Shown here: positions 1 to 5,673 of the stretch, one piece after another
Layout of the letters: each line of letters begins with the position of its first letter
How positions within the stretch are numbered: the first letter of the stretch is position 1
NCBI GenBank assembly: GCA_003559985.1
Contig: PWJP01000265.1
Span: forward strand, 1-5,693
Direction of reading: 5' to 3'
Length of the DNA stretch: 5,693 nt
From: Saprospirales bacterium
GTDB lineage: Bacteria; Bacteroidota; Bacteroidia; Chitinophagales; Saprospiraceae
Position numbers and translations under genes: made by a program
The notes under the pieces: generated by a model
Database searches by the model: none
Seen by the model: the letters and a program-made list of their open reading frames with translations, nothing else
Told to the model about the DNA's origin: nothing

Positions 1-847
1 GATATTTTTCAGCCAGCTCAGCCCAGTAGTCAATCAGCTCATCGGCTGAGAGTTTGCCCTTCCCGGATTTTACGAGATTGTAGATTTTGTCGTTTGAATC
101 ATAGAACTCAGATGCGGCGGCATCTAGCGATAGGACCACATCGTCACCCGGTTTATAACCTGCTTTTTCAATTGCTTTCAGAATGGTGTCCAGTGCTTCT
201 TCATTGGACTTCAACTCCGGCGCAAAACCACCTTCATCTCCTACATTGGTTGTGTATCCCTGGTCCTGGAGAACTTTTTTAAGATGGTGGAAAATCTCGA
301 CACCCATTCGAAGTGATTCGGAAAAAGTATCTGCGCCGACGGGCATGATCATAAATTCCTGGATATCGATTGAATTATCGGCATGGCTACCTCCATTGAT
401 GATGTTCATCATTGGCACGGGTAATAAATGCGCGTTAAACCCACCCAGGTACTTATAGAGTGGCATTTTCATATCCTTGGCAGCGGCTCTTGCACACGCC
501 ATTGAAACGGCCAGAATAGCATTTGCACCGAGTTTCGCTTTATTTGGAGTTCCGTCAAGTTCGCAGAGTGCGCGATCGATAAACAACTGATCCATTACCT
601 CTGTGCCCATTAAGTTGGAGGCCACCTCCTCGTAAATATTTTTGCAGGCTTCCAACACGCCCTTACCGAGATACCTACCCGGATTTTTGTCGCGGAGTTC
701 CACGGCTTCGTGTTTGCCAGTGGAAGCGCCTGACGGCACCACAGCTCTTCCCATAATTCCCGAATCGGTAAGCACATCCGCCTCGACTGTTGGGTTTCCG
801 CGGCTGTCCAATATCTCTCTGGCTTTAAGGTCAACTATTACACTCAT
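1..847 (-). CDS. eno: Enolase (phosphopyruvate hydratase), C-terminus beyond the window
   Basis: Enolase interconverts 2-phosphoglycerate and phosphoenolpyruvate in cytosolic glycolysis and gluconeogenesis, and needs Mg2+. The frame is open from the ATG at 847 to the window edge, giving 282 codons; family members are about 430 residues, so roughly the last 145-150 are missing. The N-terminal capping domain begins MSVIVDLKAREILDSRGNPT. The mobile active-site loop PSGAST is at residues 38-43. His155 lies in NGGSHADNS, QEF is at 163-165, the catalytic acid/base Glu205 lies in GDEGG, and the first Mg ligand Asp242 lies in SLDAAASEF (equivalent to E. coli His159, Glu168 for E164, Glu209 and Asp246). 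The remaining Mg ligands and the catalytic lysine would be off the window. The start is fixed by alignment to the family and overlaps the carA stop as ATGA (847-844), so translation is probably coupled to carA. No independent promoter is visible. Identification is essentially certain; the truncation is only the window edge. Confidence 0.98.
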   Translation of the reverse strand, partial: MSVIVDLKAREILDSRGNPTVEADVLTDSGIMGRAVVPSGASTGKHEAVELRDKNPGRYLGKGVLEACKNIYEEVASNLMGTEVMDQLFIDRALCELDGTPNKAKLGANAILAVSMACARAAAKDMKMPLYKYLGGFNAHLLPVPMMNIINGGSHADNSIDIQEFMIMPVGADTFSESLRMGVEIFHHLKKVLQDQGYTTNVGDEGGFAPELKSNEEALDTILKAIEKAGYKPGDDVVLSLDAAASEFYDSNDKIYNLVKSGKGKLSADELIDYWAELAEKY

Positions 848-1965
848 GCTTGTTGTTTTTTACTGTCAATTAAATTGATAAAATCATCAAAAAGGTATGA
901 AGAGTCATTGGGTCCCGGCGCTGCTTCCGGATGGTATTGTACCGAAAATGCGGGATAGTTCTTAAGTTTCACCCCTTCAACCGATTGGTCATTGAGATTG
1001 ACATGGGTTAATTCAAACTCATCTGACCGGGATTCCAACATTTCACGCACTACCCCAAAACCGTGGTTCTGCGATGTCACTTCTGCCCTATTGGTTTTCG
1101 TATTGAGGACCGGGTGGTTGATACCCCTGTGGCCGTGGTGCATTTTGTAGGTATCGATTCCCTGGCTGAGGCACAAGAGCTGGTGACCGAGGCAAATTCC
1201 AAACAGGGGTTTGCCGCTTTCTAGCATGGATACGATGGGGTCAATAGCATACTTCATGGCAGCCGGATCACCGGGGCCATTGGACAAAAAGTAACCATCG
1301 GGATTCCAGGCTTTCACTTCACTCCAGGCAGATTTGGCAGGAAAAACCTTAAGACTGCAATTACGCTTTTTCAGAGAGCGAAGGATATTCTTTTTTATTC
1401 CGTAATCCATCACCGCTATTATTCTCTCCGGGGCATTATCCGGCTCAATCAATTCAGGTTTTTTTACAGACACCCCTGATGCAAGTTCAAGCCCCTGCAT
1501 AGAGGGTGCTTTGCGGAGTTGATCTTTGAGTTTATCTACATCTCCGGTCGCCGGTGATATAAGAGCGTTCATTGCTCCCTTGGACCGAATATGTCGAACC
1601 AGGGCCCTGGTATCGATATCCCAGATGGCAGGGATACTATTATTTTCTAAAAATTCGTGGAGCTCTTCGTCTGCTGATGGTCTGGAGTAACCAGAGTGGA
1701 AGTTTCTGCACACTACGCCTTTCACAGTGGGACGTCCGTGTTCTGATTCATCCAATTTGACACCATAATTTCCGATATGCACATTGGTCATGATCAAAAC
1801 CTGACCACTGTAAGACGGATCAGTAAAAGCCTCCTGATAGCCAGTCATGGCCGTATTGAAACAGAGTTCACCAGTTGCGGAGGAAAGGCTGCCTGCAGAT
1901 TTACCTTTGAATACGGTACCATCTTCAAGCAGTAATATAGCGGGAGCAGTTCGCTCTTCAGACAT
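844..1965 (-). CDS. carA: Carbamoyl-phosphate synthase small (glutaminase) subunit
   Basis: CarA hydrolyses glutamine and channels ammonia to the large subunit CarB, which makes carbamoyl phosphate for arginine and pyrimidine synthesis in the cytosol. The protein is 373 residues, the usual size (E. coli about 380). The CarA-specific N-terminal domain covers roughly residues 8-150 and includes the typical LEDGTVFKG and TGYQEAFTDPSY stretches. The class I glutamine amidotransferase domain covers about 182-365. It has SNGPGDP at 228-234, the nucleophile Cys258 in FGICLGHQLL, and His345 and Glu347 of the triad in YHPEAAPGP. The start is secure because an in-frame TAA lies two codons upstream (1971-1969). 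There is no Shine-Dalgarno sequence; the leader is A/T-rich. A TATCTTTG element ends 18 bases before the ATG and probably marks this gene as first of a new transcription unit. carB is not in the window. The TGA stop overlaps the eno ATG. Confidence 0.98.
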   Translation of the reverse strand: MSEERTAPAILLLEDGTVFKGKSAGSLSSATGELCFNTAMTGYQEAFTDPSYSGQVLIMTNVHIGNYGVKLDESEHGRPTVKGVVCRNFHSGYSRPSADEELHEFLENNSIPAIWDIDTRALVRHIRSKGAMNALISPATGDVDKLKDQLRKAPSMQGLELASGVSVKKPELIEPDNAPERIIAVMDYGIKKNILRSLKKRNCSLKVFPAKSAWSEVKAWNPDGYFLSNGPGDPAAMKYAIDPIVSMLESGKPLFGICLGHQLLCLSQGIDTYKMHHGHRGINHPVLNTKTNRAEVTSQNHGFGVVREMLESRSDEFELTHVNLNDQSVEGVKLKNYPAFSVQYHPEAAPGPNDSSYLFDDFINLIDSKKQQA

Positions 1966-1983
1966 AATTTAACCAATTTAGGG

Positions 1984-1991
1984 CAAAGATA
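1984..1991 (-). promoter_or_regulatory. Candidate Bacteroidota -7 promoter element for carA-eno
   Basis: On the minus strand this reads TATCTTTG, an exact match to the TAnnTTTG consensus known for the primary sigma factor of Bacteroidota. It ends 18 bases before the carA ATG and lies downstream of the putative rplQ terminator, so the position suits a promoter for carA-eno. The inferred leader would be short, about 10-15 bases. I see no good TTTG -33 element about 19 bases upstream, although a T-run (CATTTTTTTGG) lies closer. The call rests on one element plus position. Confidence 0.55.
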
Positions 1992-2033
1992 ATCATTCCA
2001 AAAAAATGGATGGTTGTTATCCGGGAAAAGGGG

Positions 2034-2071
2034 AAACAGAAAAGGGATGGAAGCACACGCCACCATCCCTT
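2034..2071 (-). terminator. Putative intrinsic terminator after rplQ
   Basis: In the transcript direction, AAGGGATGG (2071-2063) pairs perfectly over 9 bp with CCATCCCTT (2050-2042) around a 12-base loop. It is followed at once by TTCTGTTT, so the 3' side of the stem runs into a T-rich, though not pure T, tract. It sits 62 bases past the rplQ stop and before the candidate carA promoter, which is where the ribosomal-protein transcript would be expected to end. The T-tract is interrupted by C and G, so termination may be partial. The opposite strand has only a weaker TTAAAATATTT tail, and no gene there needs a terminator. Confidence 0.6.
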
Positions 2072-2133
2072 AAAATATTTGTCTGAAATTCTCTTGCTAA
2101 ATAAACAGGCGCAAGTAGAGATCTGAGGAGTAA

Positions 2134-2667
2134 TTATTCTTCCTCACCTGAACCACTAGCTTTGGTCGCTGCGGCAGCTGCTGCTACGGCTGAAGCTGCA
2201 GTCTTACCTGCACCACTTGAACTGCTTGCGCCGGATCCACCTCTTCTGGTTCTTCTTCTGCGACGTCTTCCACCGGTCTCGGTAGCTTCTTGCTTGCCGG
2301 AGTACAGTTCATTGAAGTCCACAAATTCAATCATAGCGAGTTCTGCTCCATCACTCGGTCTGAAACCGGTCCGCATTACGCGGAGGTAACCACCGGGGCG
2401 ATCACCGATTTTGGCGGCGATTATGGAAAACAACTCATCCACGGAATTCTTATCCTTCAGGTAGCTGAACACAACTCTTCTCGAATGCGTCGTATTGGTT
2501 TTACCCTTTGTAATGATGGGCTCCACGTGCTTTCTGAGGGCTTTAGCTTTGGCCAGGGTCGTAAAAATACGTTTATGCTTTATGAGGGCATTGGACATAT
2601 TCATTAGGGTTGCGTCCCTGTGGCCTTTCTTTCTCTTAAGTTGATTAAAACGTTTTCCGTGTCTCAT
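2134..2667 (-). CDS. rplQ: 50S ribosomal protein L17 (bL17) with low-complexity C-terminal tail
   Basis: L17 is a large-subunit protein near the exit tunnel, last gene of the alpha operon in many bacteria. The conserved core occupies residues 1 to about 122: MRHGKRFNQLKRKKGHRDA, then the family stretch LMNMSNALIKHKRIFTTLAKAK, then IGDRPGGYLRVMRTGFRPSDGAELAMIEFVDFN. The chosen ATG at 2667 gives the universal MRHGK start; an in-frame TTG two codons upstream is ignored. The protein is 177 residues, against 127 in E. coli. The extra residues, roughly 125-177, are a block of six arginines plus TRR (134-142), a Gly/Ser segment, an Ala-rich run (158-167) and an acidic EEE end. Tails on L17 are, as I recall, common in Bacteroidota. 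The arginine block uses mixed AGA, CGT and CGC codons, so it is kept at the protein level. rpoA ends 70 bases upstream. No Shine-Dalgarno sequence is seen. Confidence 0.98.
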   Translation of the reverse strand: MRHGKRFNQLKRKKGHRDATLMNMSNALIKHKRIFTTLAKAKALRKHVEPIITKGKTNTTHSRRVVFSYLKDKNSVDELFSIIAAKIGDRPGGYLRVMRTGFRPSDGAELAMIEFVDFNELYSGKQEATETGGRRRRRRTRRGGSGASSSSGAGKTAASAVAAAAAATKASGSGEEE

Positions 2668-2737
2668 GATCAAATTTTTAACTTCGCATCACCGGATATT
2701 TGAATCGACAGTTAATGCAATGAATTATTATGGTTAA

Positions 2738-3736
2738 TTAATTTTCTTCGAGTCGGTACTTACCGAGGTCCATTCCAAACTCGAGATTTTTTTCTTGCAG
2801 CAATTCCTCAATTTCCACCAGCGATTTGCGGCCAAAATTTCTAAACTTCAACAGCTCGTGGGGTTCGTACTGAACAAGTTCTCCAAGCGTATTGATTTTT
2901 GCAGCTTTCAGGCAATTGTAAGCCCTTACCGAAAGATCGAGATCTTCGAGAGCGGTTTTGAGCAATTTGCGCATGTGCAATACGTGCTCATCCACAATGT
3001 CATCCTGGCGTCCGGCTGCATCATCAAAGGTGATATTCTCGTCAGTGATGAGCATCAGGTGCTGGATCAAAATTCTCGAAGCTTCTTTAATAGCTTCTTC
3101 CGGGTGGACCGTTCCATCGGTCACTACACTGATATCCAGTTTTTCGTAATCCGTACGTTGGCCAACCCTGGTGTTGGAAATTTTATAAGCCACGTTCTTG
3201 ATTGGGGTGTAAATCGCATCTACGGGGATTACTCCAATCGGCATATCCTTGGATTTGTGTTCCTCTGCGGGTACATAGCCCCTGCCTTTGGAAATGGTCA
3301 ATTCCATTTCAAGACTAACCGAGGTATCCATGTGGCAAATCTCGACCTCGGGGTTCATCACTTCAAAAACATTGGTATTGGCCTGGATATCTGCACCGGT
3401 AAACACTTCTTTTCCAGAAATCGTCAGGTAGATAATTTCCTCTTCGAAATCATCGGCATCCAGCAGATACTTAAATCTCACCTGCTTGAGGTTTAACACT
3501 ATATCAACCACATCTTCAACAACGCCTTTAATGGTGGAAAATTCGTGTTCCACACCTGCAATTCTGACAGCAGATATGGCACAGCCCTCCAGCGAAGAAA
3601 GCAAAACCCTGCGAAGAGAGTTTCCTATCGTCTGACCAAATCCCGGTTCCAAAGGCTTGAATTCGAATTGACCATCGAAATCATTAGCCTTTTGCAGAAT
3701 GATTTTATCTGGTTTATGGAAATTTACTAATTGCAT
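2738..3736 (-). CDS. rpoA: DNA-directed RNA polymerase subunit alpha
   Basis: The alpha dimer nucleates assembly of RNA polymerase and its C-terminal domain contacts upstream promoter DNA and activators. The protein is 332 residues, full length for the family. The N-terminal assembly domain covers about 1-235, with IGNSLRRVLLSSLEG at 37-51 (the core dimerisation helix) and ISKGRGYVPAEEH at 148-160. A linker of about 20 acidic residues follows. The C-terminal domain covers about 256-318. It keeps the DNA-binding residues: Arg271 and Asn274 in LSVRAYNCLK (E. coli Arg265 and Asn268) and FRNFGRKSLVEIEE at 298-311 for the second helix-hairpin contact. The ATG at 3736 is the expected start, since PLEPGFG falls at residues 28-34 as in relatives. 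It lies 86 bases after rpsD, the widest gap in the ribosomal part of the window, which holds a strong stem-loop. No Shine-Dalgarno sequence. Confidence 0.99.
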   Translation of the reverse strand: MQLVNFHKPDKIILQKANDFDGQFEFKPLEPGFGQTIGNSLRRVLLSSLEGCAISAVRIAGVEHEFSTIKGVVEDVVDIVLNLKQVRFKYLLDADDFEEEIIYLTISGKEVFTGADIQANTNVFEVMNPEVEICHMDTSVSLEMELTISKGRGYVPAEEHKSKDMPIGVIPVDAIYTPIKNVAYKISNTRVGQRTDYEKLDISVVTDGTVHPEEAIKEASRILIQHLMLITDENITFDDAAGRQDDIVDEHVLHMRKLLKTALEDLDLSVRAYNCLKAAKINTLGELVQYEPHELLKFRNFGRKSLVEIEELLQEKNLEFGMDLGKYRLEEN

Positions 3737-3781
3737 AATTAAGAGTCTTGAAGTGTATGAATGCCAAAAGACAGAAAATAG

Positions 3782-3818
3782 CAGCGGCTTTGCACTTGAT
3801 GTGGTACAAAGCCAGCTG
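3782..3818 (-). promoter_or_regulatory. Strong stem-loop between rpsD and rpoA (attenuator, processing site or partial terminator)
   Basis: In the transcript direction, CAGC pairs with GCTG, GGCTTTG with CAAAGCC, and CAC with GTG around an ATCAA loop. This gives 14 base pairs interrupted only by a one-base bulge (T) and a three-base bulge (TAC), both on the 5' side. It begins 4 bases after the S4 stop codon. The 3' side is followed by CTATTTTCTGTCTTTT, a T-rich but broken tract resembling the one after the rplQ terminator hairpin (both contain TTTTCTGT). Because rpoA follows with no visible promoter of its own, I infer read-through modulation or transcript processing rather than full termination. 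The structure is seen in the sequence; the function is not known. Confidence 0.6.
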
Positions 3819-3822
3819 ATTT

Positions 3823-4434
3823 TTATTTTGAATAGAGTTCAACGATGAGCTGTTCGTTGATGTTCTCCGGAATGGCTTCCCGTTCAGGGAATTCCAAAAA
3901 TTTACCTTGCAGTTTGTCGGGGTTCCATTCCAGCCACCCAAACTTTCGAACATCAGCTTTTTGGTTGATGCTGGATTGGATGATATTAAGGTTGCGGGAT
4001 TTGCCGCGAACAGTTATCACATCACCGGGTCTCAAAGTATGAGAAGGGATATCGGATAATCTTCCGTTTACTGCAATGTGCTTGTGATTAACGAGTTGTC
4101 TGGCAGCTCTTCGAGTCGGTGCCAATCCCAATCTAAAGACCACATTATCGAGGCGCGCTTCGAGAAGTTGAAGAAGCAACTCACCAGTCACACCTGATTT
4201 GCTATTGGCTGTATTAAACAGGTTACGGAATTGTTTTTCCAACAATCCATAGGTATATTTTGCCTTCTGCTTTTCTCTCAGCTGAATTGCGTAATCGGAT
4301 TTTTGCTTTCTTCTCTTCGAGGGACCATGTTGACCCGGAGGGTGTTTTTTTCTTTCAAAAGCGCGGTCGTAACCGAATATAGGCTCTCCAATAGCCCTTG
4401 CCTTTTTCGTGATTGGTCCGGTATATCTTGCCAT
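3823..4434 (-). CDS. rpsD: 30S ribosomal protein S4 (uS4)
   Basis: S4 binds the 5' domain of 16S rRNA early in small-subunit assembly and helps line the mRNA entry channel. The protein is 203 residues, the usual length. The N-terminal domain starts MARYTGPITKKARAIGEPIFG and carries the basic stretch PGQHGPSKRRKQKSDYAIQLREKQKAK-type region (33-59). It has no cysteines, so this is the zinc-free form of S4. The S4 RNA-binding domain starts at about 93 (ARLDNVVFRLG) and continues through APTRRAARQLVNHKHIAVNG (105-124) and LRPGD (134-138). The ATG at 4434 gives the standard MARYTGP start. S11 ends 35 bases upstream. Its 14-base leader is nearly the same as that of rpsK. In several bacteria S4 is a translational autoregulator; I see no clear S4-binding fold here. 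Confidence 0.99.
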   Translation of the reverse strand: MARYTGPITKKARAIGEPIFGYDRAFERKKHPPGQHGPSKRRKQKSDYAIQLREKQKAKYTYGLLEKQFRNLFNTANSKSGVTGELLLQLLEARLDNVVFRLGLAPTRRAARQLVNHKHIAVNGRLSDIPSHTLRPGDVITVRGKSRNLNIIQSSINQKADVRKFGWLEWNPDKLQGKFLEFPEREAIPENINEQLIVELYSK

Positions 4435-4469
4435 TTTCTAAAAATCTTTCTATCAGATAAAATAATCGA

Positions 4470-4859
4470 TCAAACCCTTCTTTTCTTGGGTGGTCTGCAG
4501 CCATTGTGCGGCAGTGGAGTTACATCCTTGATCTTTGAAACCTTAATTCCGCCATTGTCAATTGCTCTTATAGCAGATTCACGTCCCGAGCCGGGGCCTT
4601 TGACGAAAACTGTGCAAGAGCGCATTCCGGCATCAAATGCCTTTTGAGCGGCTTCAGATGCAGCGACCTGAGCGGCGTATGGGGTATTTTTCTTAGACCC
4701 TCTGAAACCGGCTTTCCCGGCAGAAGACCAGGCTACCACATCGCCCTGCTTATTTGTGAGCGAAATAATTATATTATTGAAAGAGGCTTGAATGAATGCG
4801 ATTCCTCTCGAATCCACTTTAACCTTTCGCTTTCTAACTATTTTTCTTCCTTTAGCCAT
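4470..4859 (-). CDS. rpsK: 30S ribosomal protein S11 (uS11)
   Basis: S11 sits in the platform of the small subunit near the mRNA exit channel. The protein is 129 residues, the same length as in E. coli. Diagnostic stretches are GIAFIQASFNNIIISLTN (19-36), the conserved VAWSSAGKAGFRGSKKNTPYAAQ region (42-64), VKGPGSGRESAIRA (86-99) and the C-terminal signature DVTPLPHNGCRPPKKRRV (112-129). It retains Asn119-Gly120, the position where E. coli S11 is known to form isoaspartate. The ATG at 4859 gives the expected MAKG start. There is no Shine-Dalgarno sequence; the leader AAGATTTTTACCAA abuts the start. It lies 47 bases after rpsM and ends in TGA. Confidence 0.99.
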   Translation of the reverse strand: MAKGRKIVRKRKVKVDSRGIAFIQASFNNIIISLTNKQGDVVAWSSAGKAGFRGSKKNTPYAAQVAASEAAQKAFDAGMRSCTVFVKGPGSGRESAIRAIDNGGIKVSKIKDVTPLPHNGCRPPKKRRV

Positions 4860-4906
4860 TTGGTAAAAATCTTAAACAATAAGATAAAACAATGGTGTGA
4901 AGTAAA

Positions 4907-5284
4907 TTACTTCGTCACCTTTTTCTTGTTAGCAACAGTTTTCTTCCGTCCTTTTCTTGTGCGGGCATTGGTCTTGGTGCGCTGACCGCGAACCGGCAAT
5001 CCCTTTCTGTGTCTCAGGCCCCTGTAGGATGCGATATCCATCAGGCGCTTGATATTGGTTTGCACTTCACCACGTAGTTCACCCTCTACCTTAATCTCGT
5101 TTTGAATGAGGGATGAAATGGACCTGATTTGTTCATCAGACCAATCCTGAACCTTAATGCTGTGATCAACATTCACAAGGTCGAGGATTTTCGCTGCTCT
5201 GGTTTTTCCAATACCAAAAATATAAGTGAGCGCAACAACGCCCCTTTTGTGTCTCGGAAGATCTACACCTACTATTCGTGCCAT
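4907..5284 (-). CDS. rpsM: 30S ribosomal protein S13 (uS13)
   Basis: S13 is in the head of the small subunit and forms intersubunit bridges and contacts with P-site tRNA. The protein is 125 residues, normal for the family. MARIVGVDLPRHKR at the start is followed by the helix-two-turn-helix region (about 15-60, YIFGIGKTRAAKIL), then the signature YRGLRHRKGLPVRGQRT (87-103), and a lysine/arginine-rich tail ending KKKVTK that reaches toward tRNA. The start at 5284 is the family start. Unlike its neighbours, it has a possible Shine-Dalgarno-like AGGA six bases upstream of the ATG. It follows rpmJ by 25 bases and precedes rpsK by 47. Confidence 0.99.
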   Translation of the reverse strand: MARIVGVDLPRHKRGVVALTYIFGIGKTRAAKILDLVNVDHSIKVQDWSDEQIRSISSLIQNEIKVEGELRGEVQTNIKRLMDIASYRGLRHRKGLPVRGQRTKTNARTRKGRKKTVANKKKVTK

Positions 5285-5290
5285 ATTATA

Positions 5291-5294
5291 TCCT
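5291..5294 (-). promoter_or_regulatory. Possible Shine-Dalgarno-like AGGA before rpsM
   Basis: Minus-strand AGGA is separated by six bases from the rpsM ATG (5284), within GTAGGATATAATATG. It is the only start region in the window with a usable anti-Shine-Dalgarno match at proper spacing. A four-base match in A/T-rich sequence can arise by chance, and Bacteroidota ribosomes are known to rely little on this interaction. Confidence 0.3.
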
Positions 5295-5309
5295 ACTAAA
5301 TATTATGAA

Positions 5310-5426
5310 TTACCCCTGACGTTGCTTGAACCGGGGATTCTTTTTATTAATTATAAAAATTTTACCTTTTCTGCGAATGATCTTACAATCGGCAGAACGC
5401 TTCTTTACAGATGCACGTACTTTCAT
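5310..5426 (-). CDS. rpmJ: 50S ribosomal protein L36 (bL36), zinc-ligand-poor form
   Basis: L36 is the smallest large-subunit protein and binds 23S rRNA. The translation gives 38 residues beginning MKVRASVKKRSADCKIIRR and ending KNPRFKQRQG with a TAA stop, the full family length. Only one of the four classical zinc-ribbon ligands remains: Cys14 is present, but Cys11 is Ser, Cys27 is Asn and His33 is Phe. It is therefore the non-zinc type, which I recall as usual in Bacteroidota rather than a sign of decay; the RNA-binding ends are fully conserved. It lies between infA (28 bases upstream) and rpsM (25 bases downstream), the canonical position. No Shine-Dalgarno sequence is seen before the ATG. 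Confidence 0.97.
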   Translation of the reverse strand: MKVRASVKKRSADCKIIRRKGKIFIINKKNPRFKQRQG

Positions 5427-5454
5427 AACTACTGATATTATGTGCGTTATACAA

Positions 5455-5673
5455 TTATTTGTAACGGTAGGTAATCCTACCTCTGGTCAGATCGTACGGA
5501 GACATTTCCACGGCCACTTTATCACCCGGTAGGATGCGAATGTAGTTCATACGCATTTTGCCGGAGATGGTGGCAATTATTTCGTGATCATTCTCCAAAC
5601 GAACCCTGAACATCGCGTTAGACAACGCTTCTTCAATGATTCCGTCTTGCTTTATTACCTCTTGTTTGGCCAT
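5455..5673 (-). CDS. infA: Translation initiation factor IF-1
   Basis: IF-1 binds the A site of the small subunit during initiation and assists IF-2 and IF-3. The protein is 72 residues, the same length as E. coli IF-1, and is a single OB-fold (S1-like) domain. Characteristic stretches are MAKQEVIKQDGIIEEAL at the N-terminus, MFRVRLENDHEIIATISGKMR (21-41), YIRILPGDKVAVEMSPYDL (44-62) and the end RGRITYRYK. The ATG at 5673 gives the family MAKQE start; an in-frame TTG two codons upstream is not needed. Only 20 bases of upstream sequence are present, so the promoter or upstream neighbour (often map or secY in this cluster) cannot be seen. rpmJ follows after 28 bases. Confidence 0.98.
   Translation of the reverse strand: MAKQEVIKQDGIIEEALSNAMFRVRLENDHEIIATISGKMRMNYIRILPGDKVAVEMSPYDLTRGRITYRYK

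Noticed and set aside
183..458. Plus-strand open frame and a minus-strand one (610-834) within the eno region
   Set aside because: Both overlap the uninterrupted enolase frame, which has all expected motifs to residue 282; they are shadows.
2085..2120. CTTGC/GCAAG pairing after rplQ
   Set aside because: Five pairs around a 13-base loop with no T-tract is too weak to call a terminator next to the better hairpin at 2042-2071.
2162..2225. Possible GCN-type tandem repeat in the plus strand
   Set aside because: It is the Ala/Ser-coding part of the L17 tail with varied codons and no regular unit, so not a DNA repeat.
2668..2673. TTG start two codons upstream of the rplQ ATG
   Set aside because: L17 universally begins MRHGK; the ATG at 2667 gives exactly that. 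The same reasoning rejects the TTG at 5679 for infA.
2795..3496. A 233-codon open frame on the plus strand opposite rpoA
   Set aside because: It is fully antisense to the conserved rpoA frame, its translation resembles no family I recognise, and no plus-strand promoter is seen. It is a by-product of codon composition.
4231..4647. A 138-codon plus-strand open frame across the rpsK-rpsD junction
   Set aside because: It runs antisense to two secure ribosomal-protein genes and has no recognisable domain.
5285..5454. S4-type autoregulatory pseudoknot before rpsM or rpmJ, as in the E. coli alpha operon
   Set aside because: The gaps are only 25 and 28 bases and A/T-rich; I could not find the needed nested stems.
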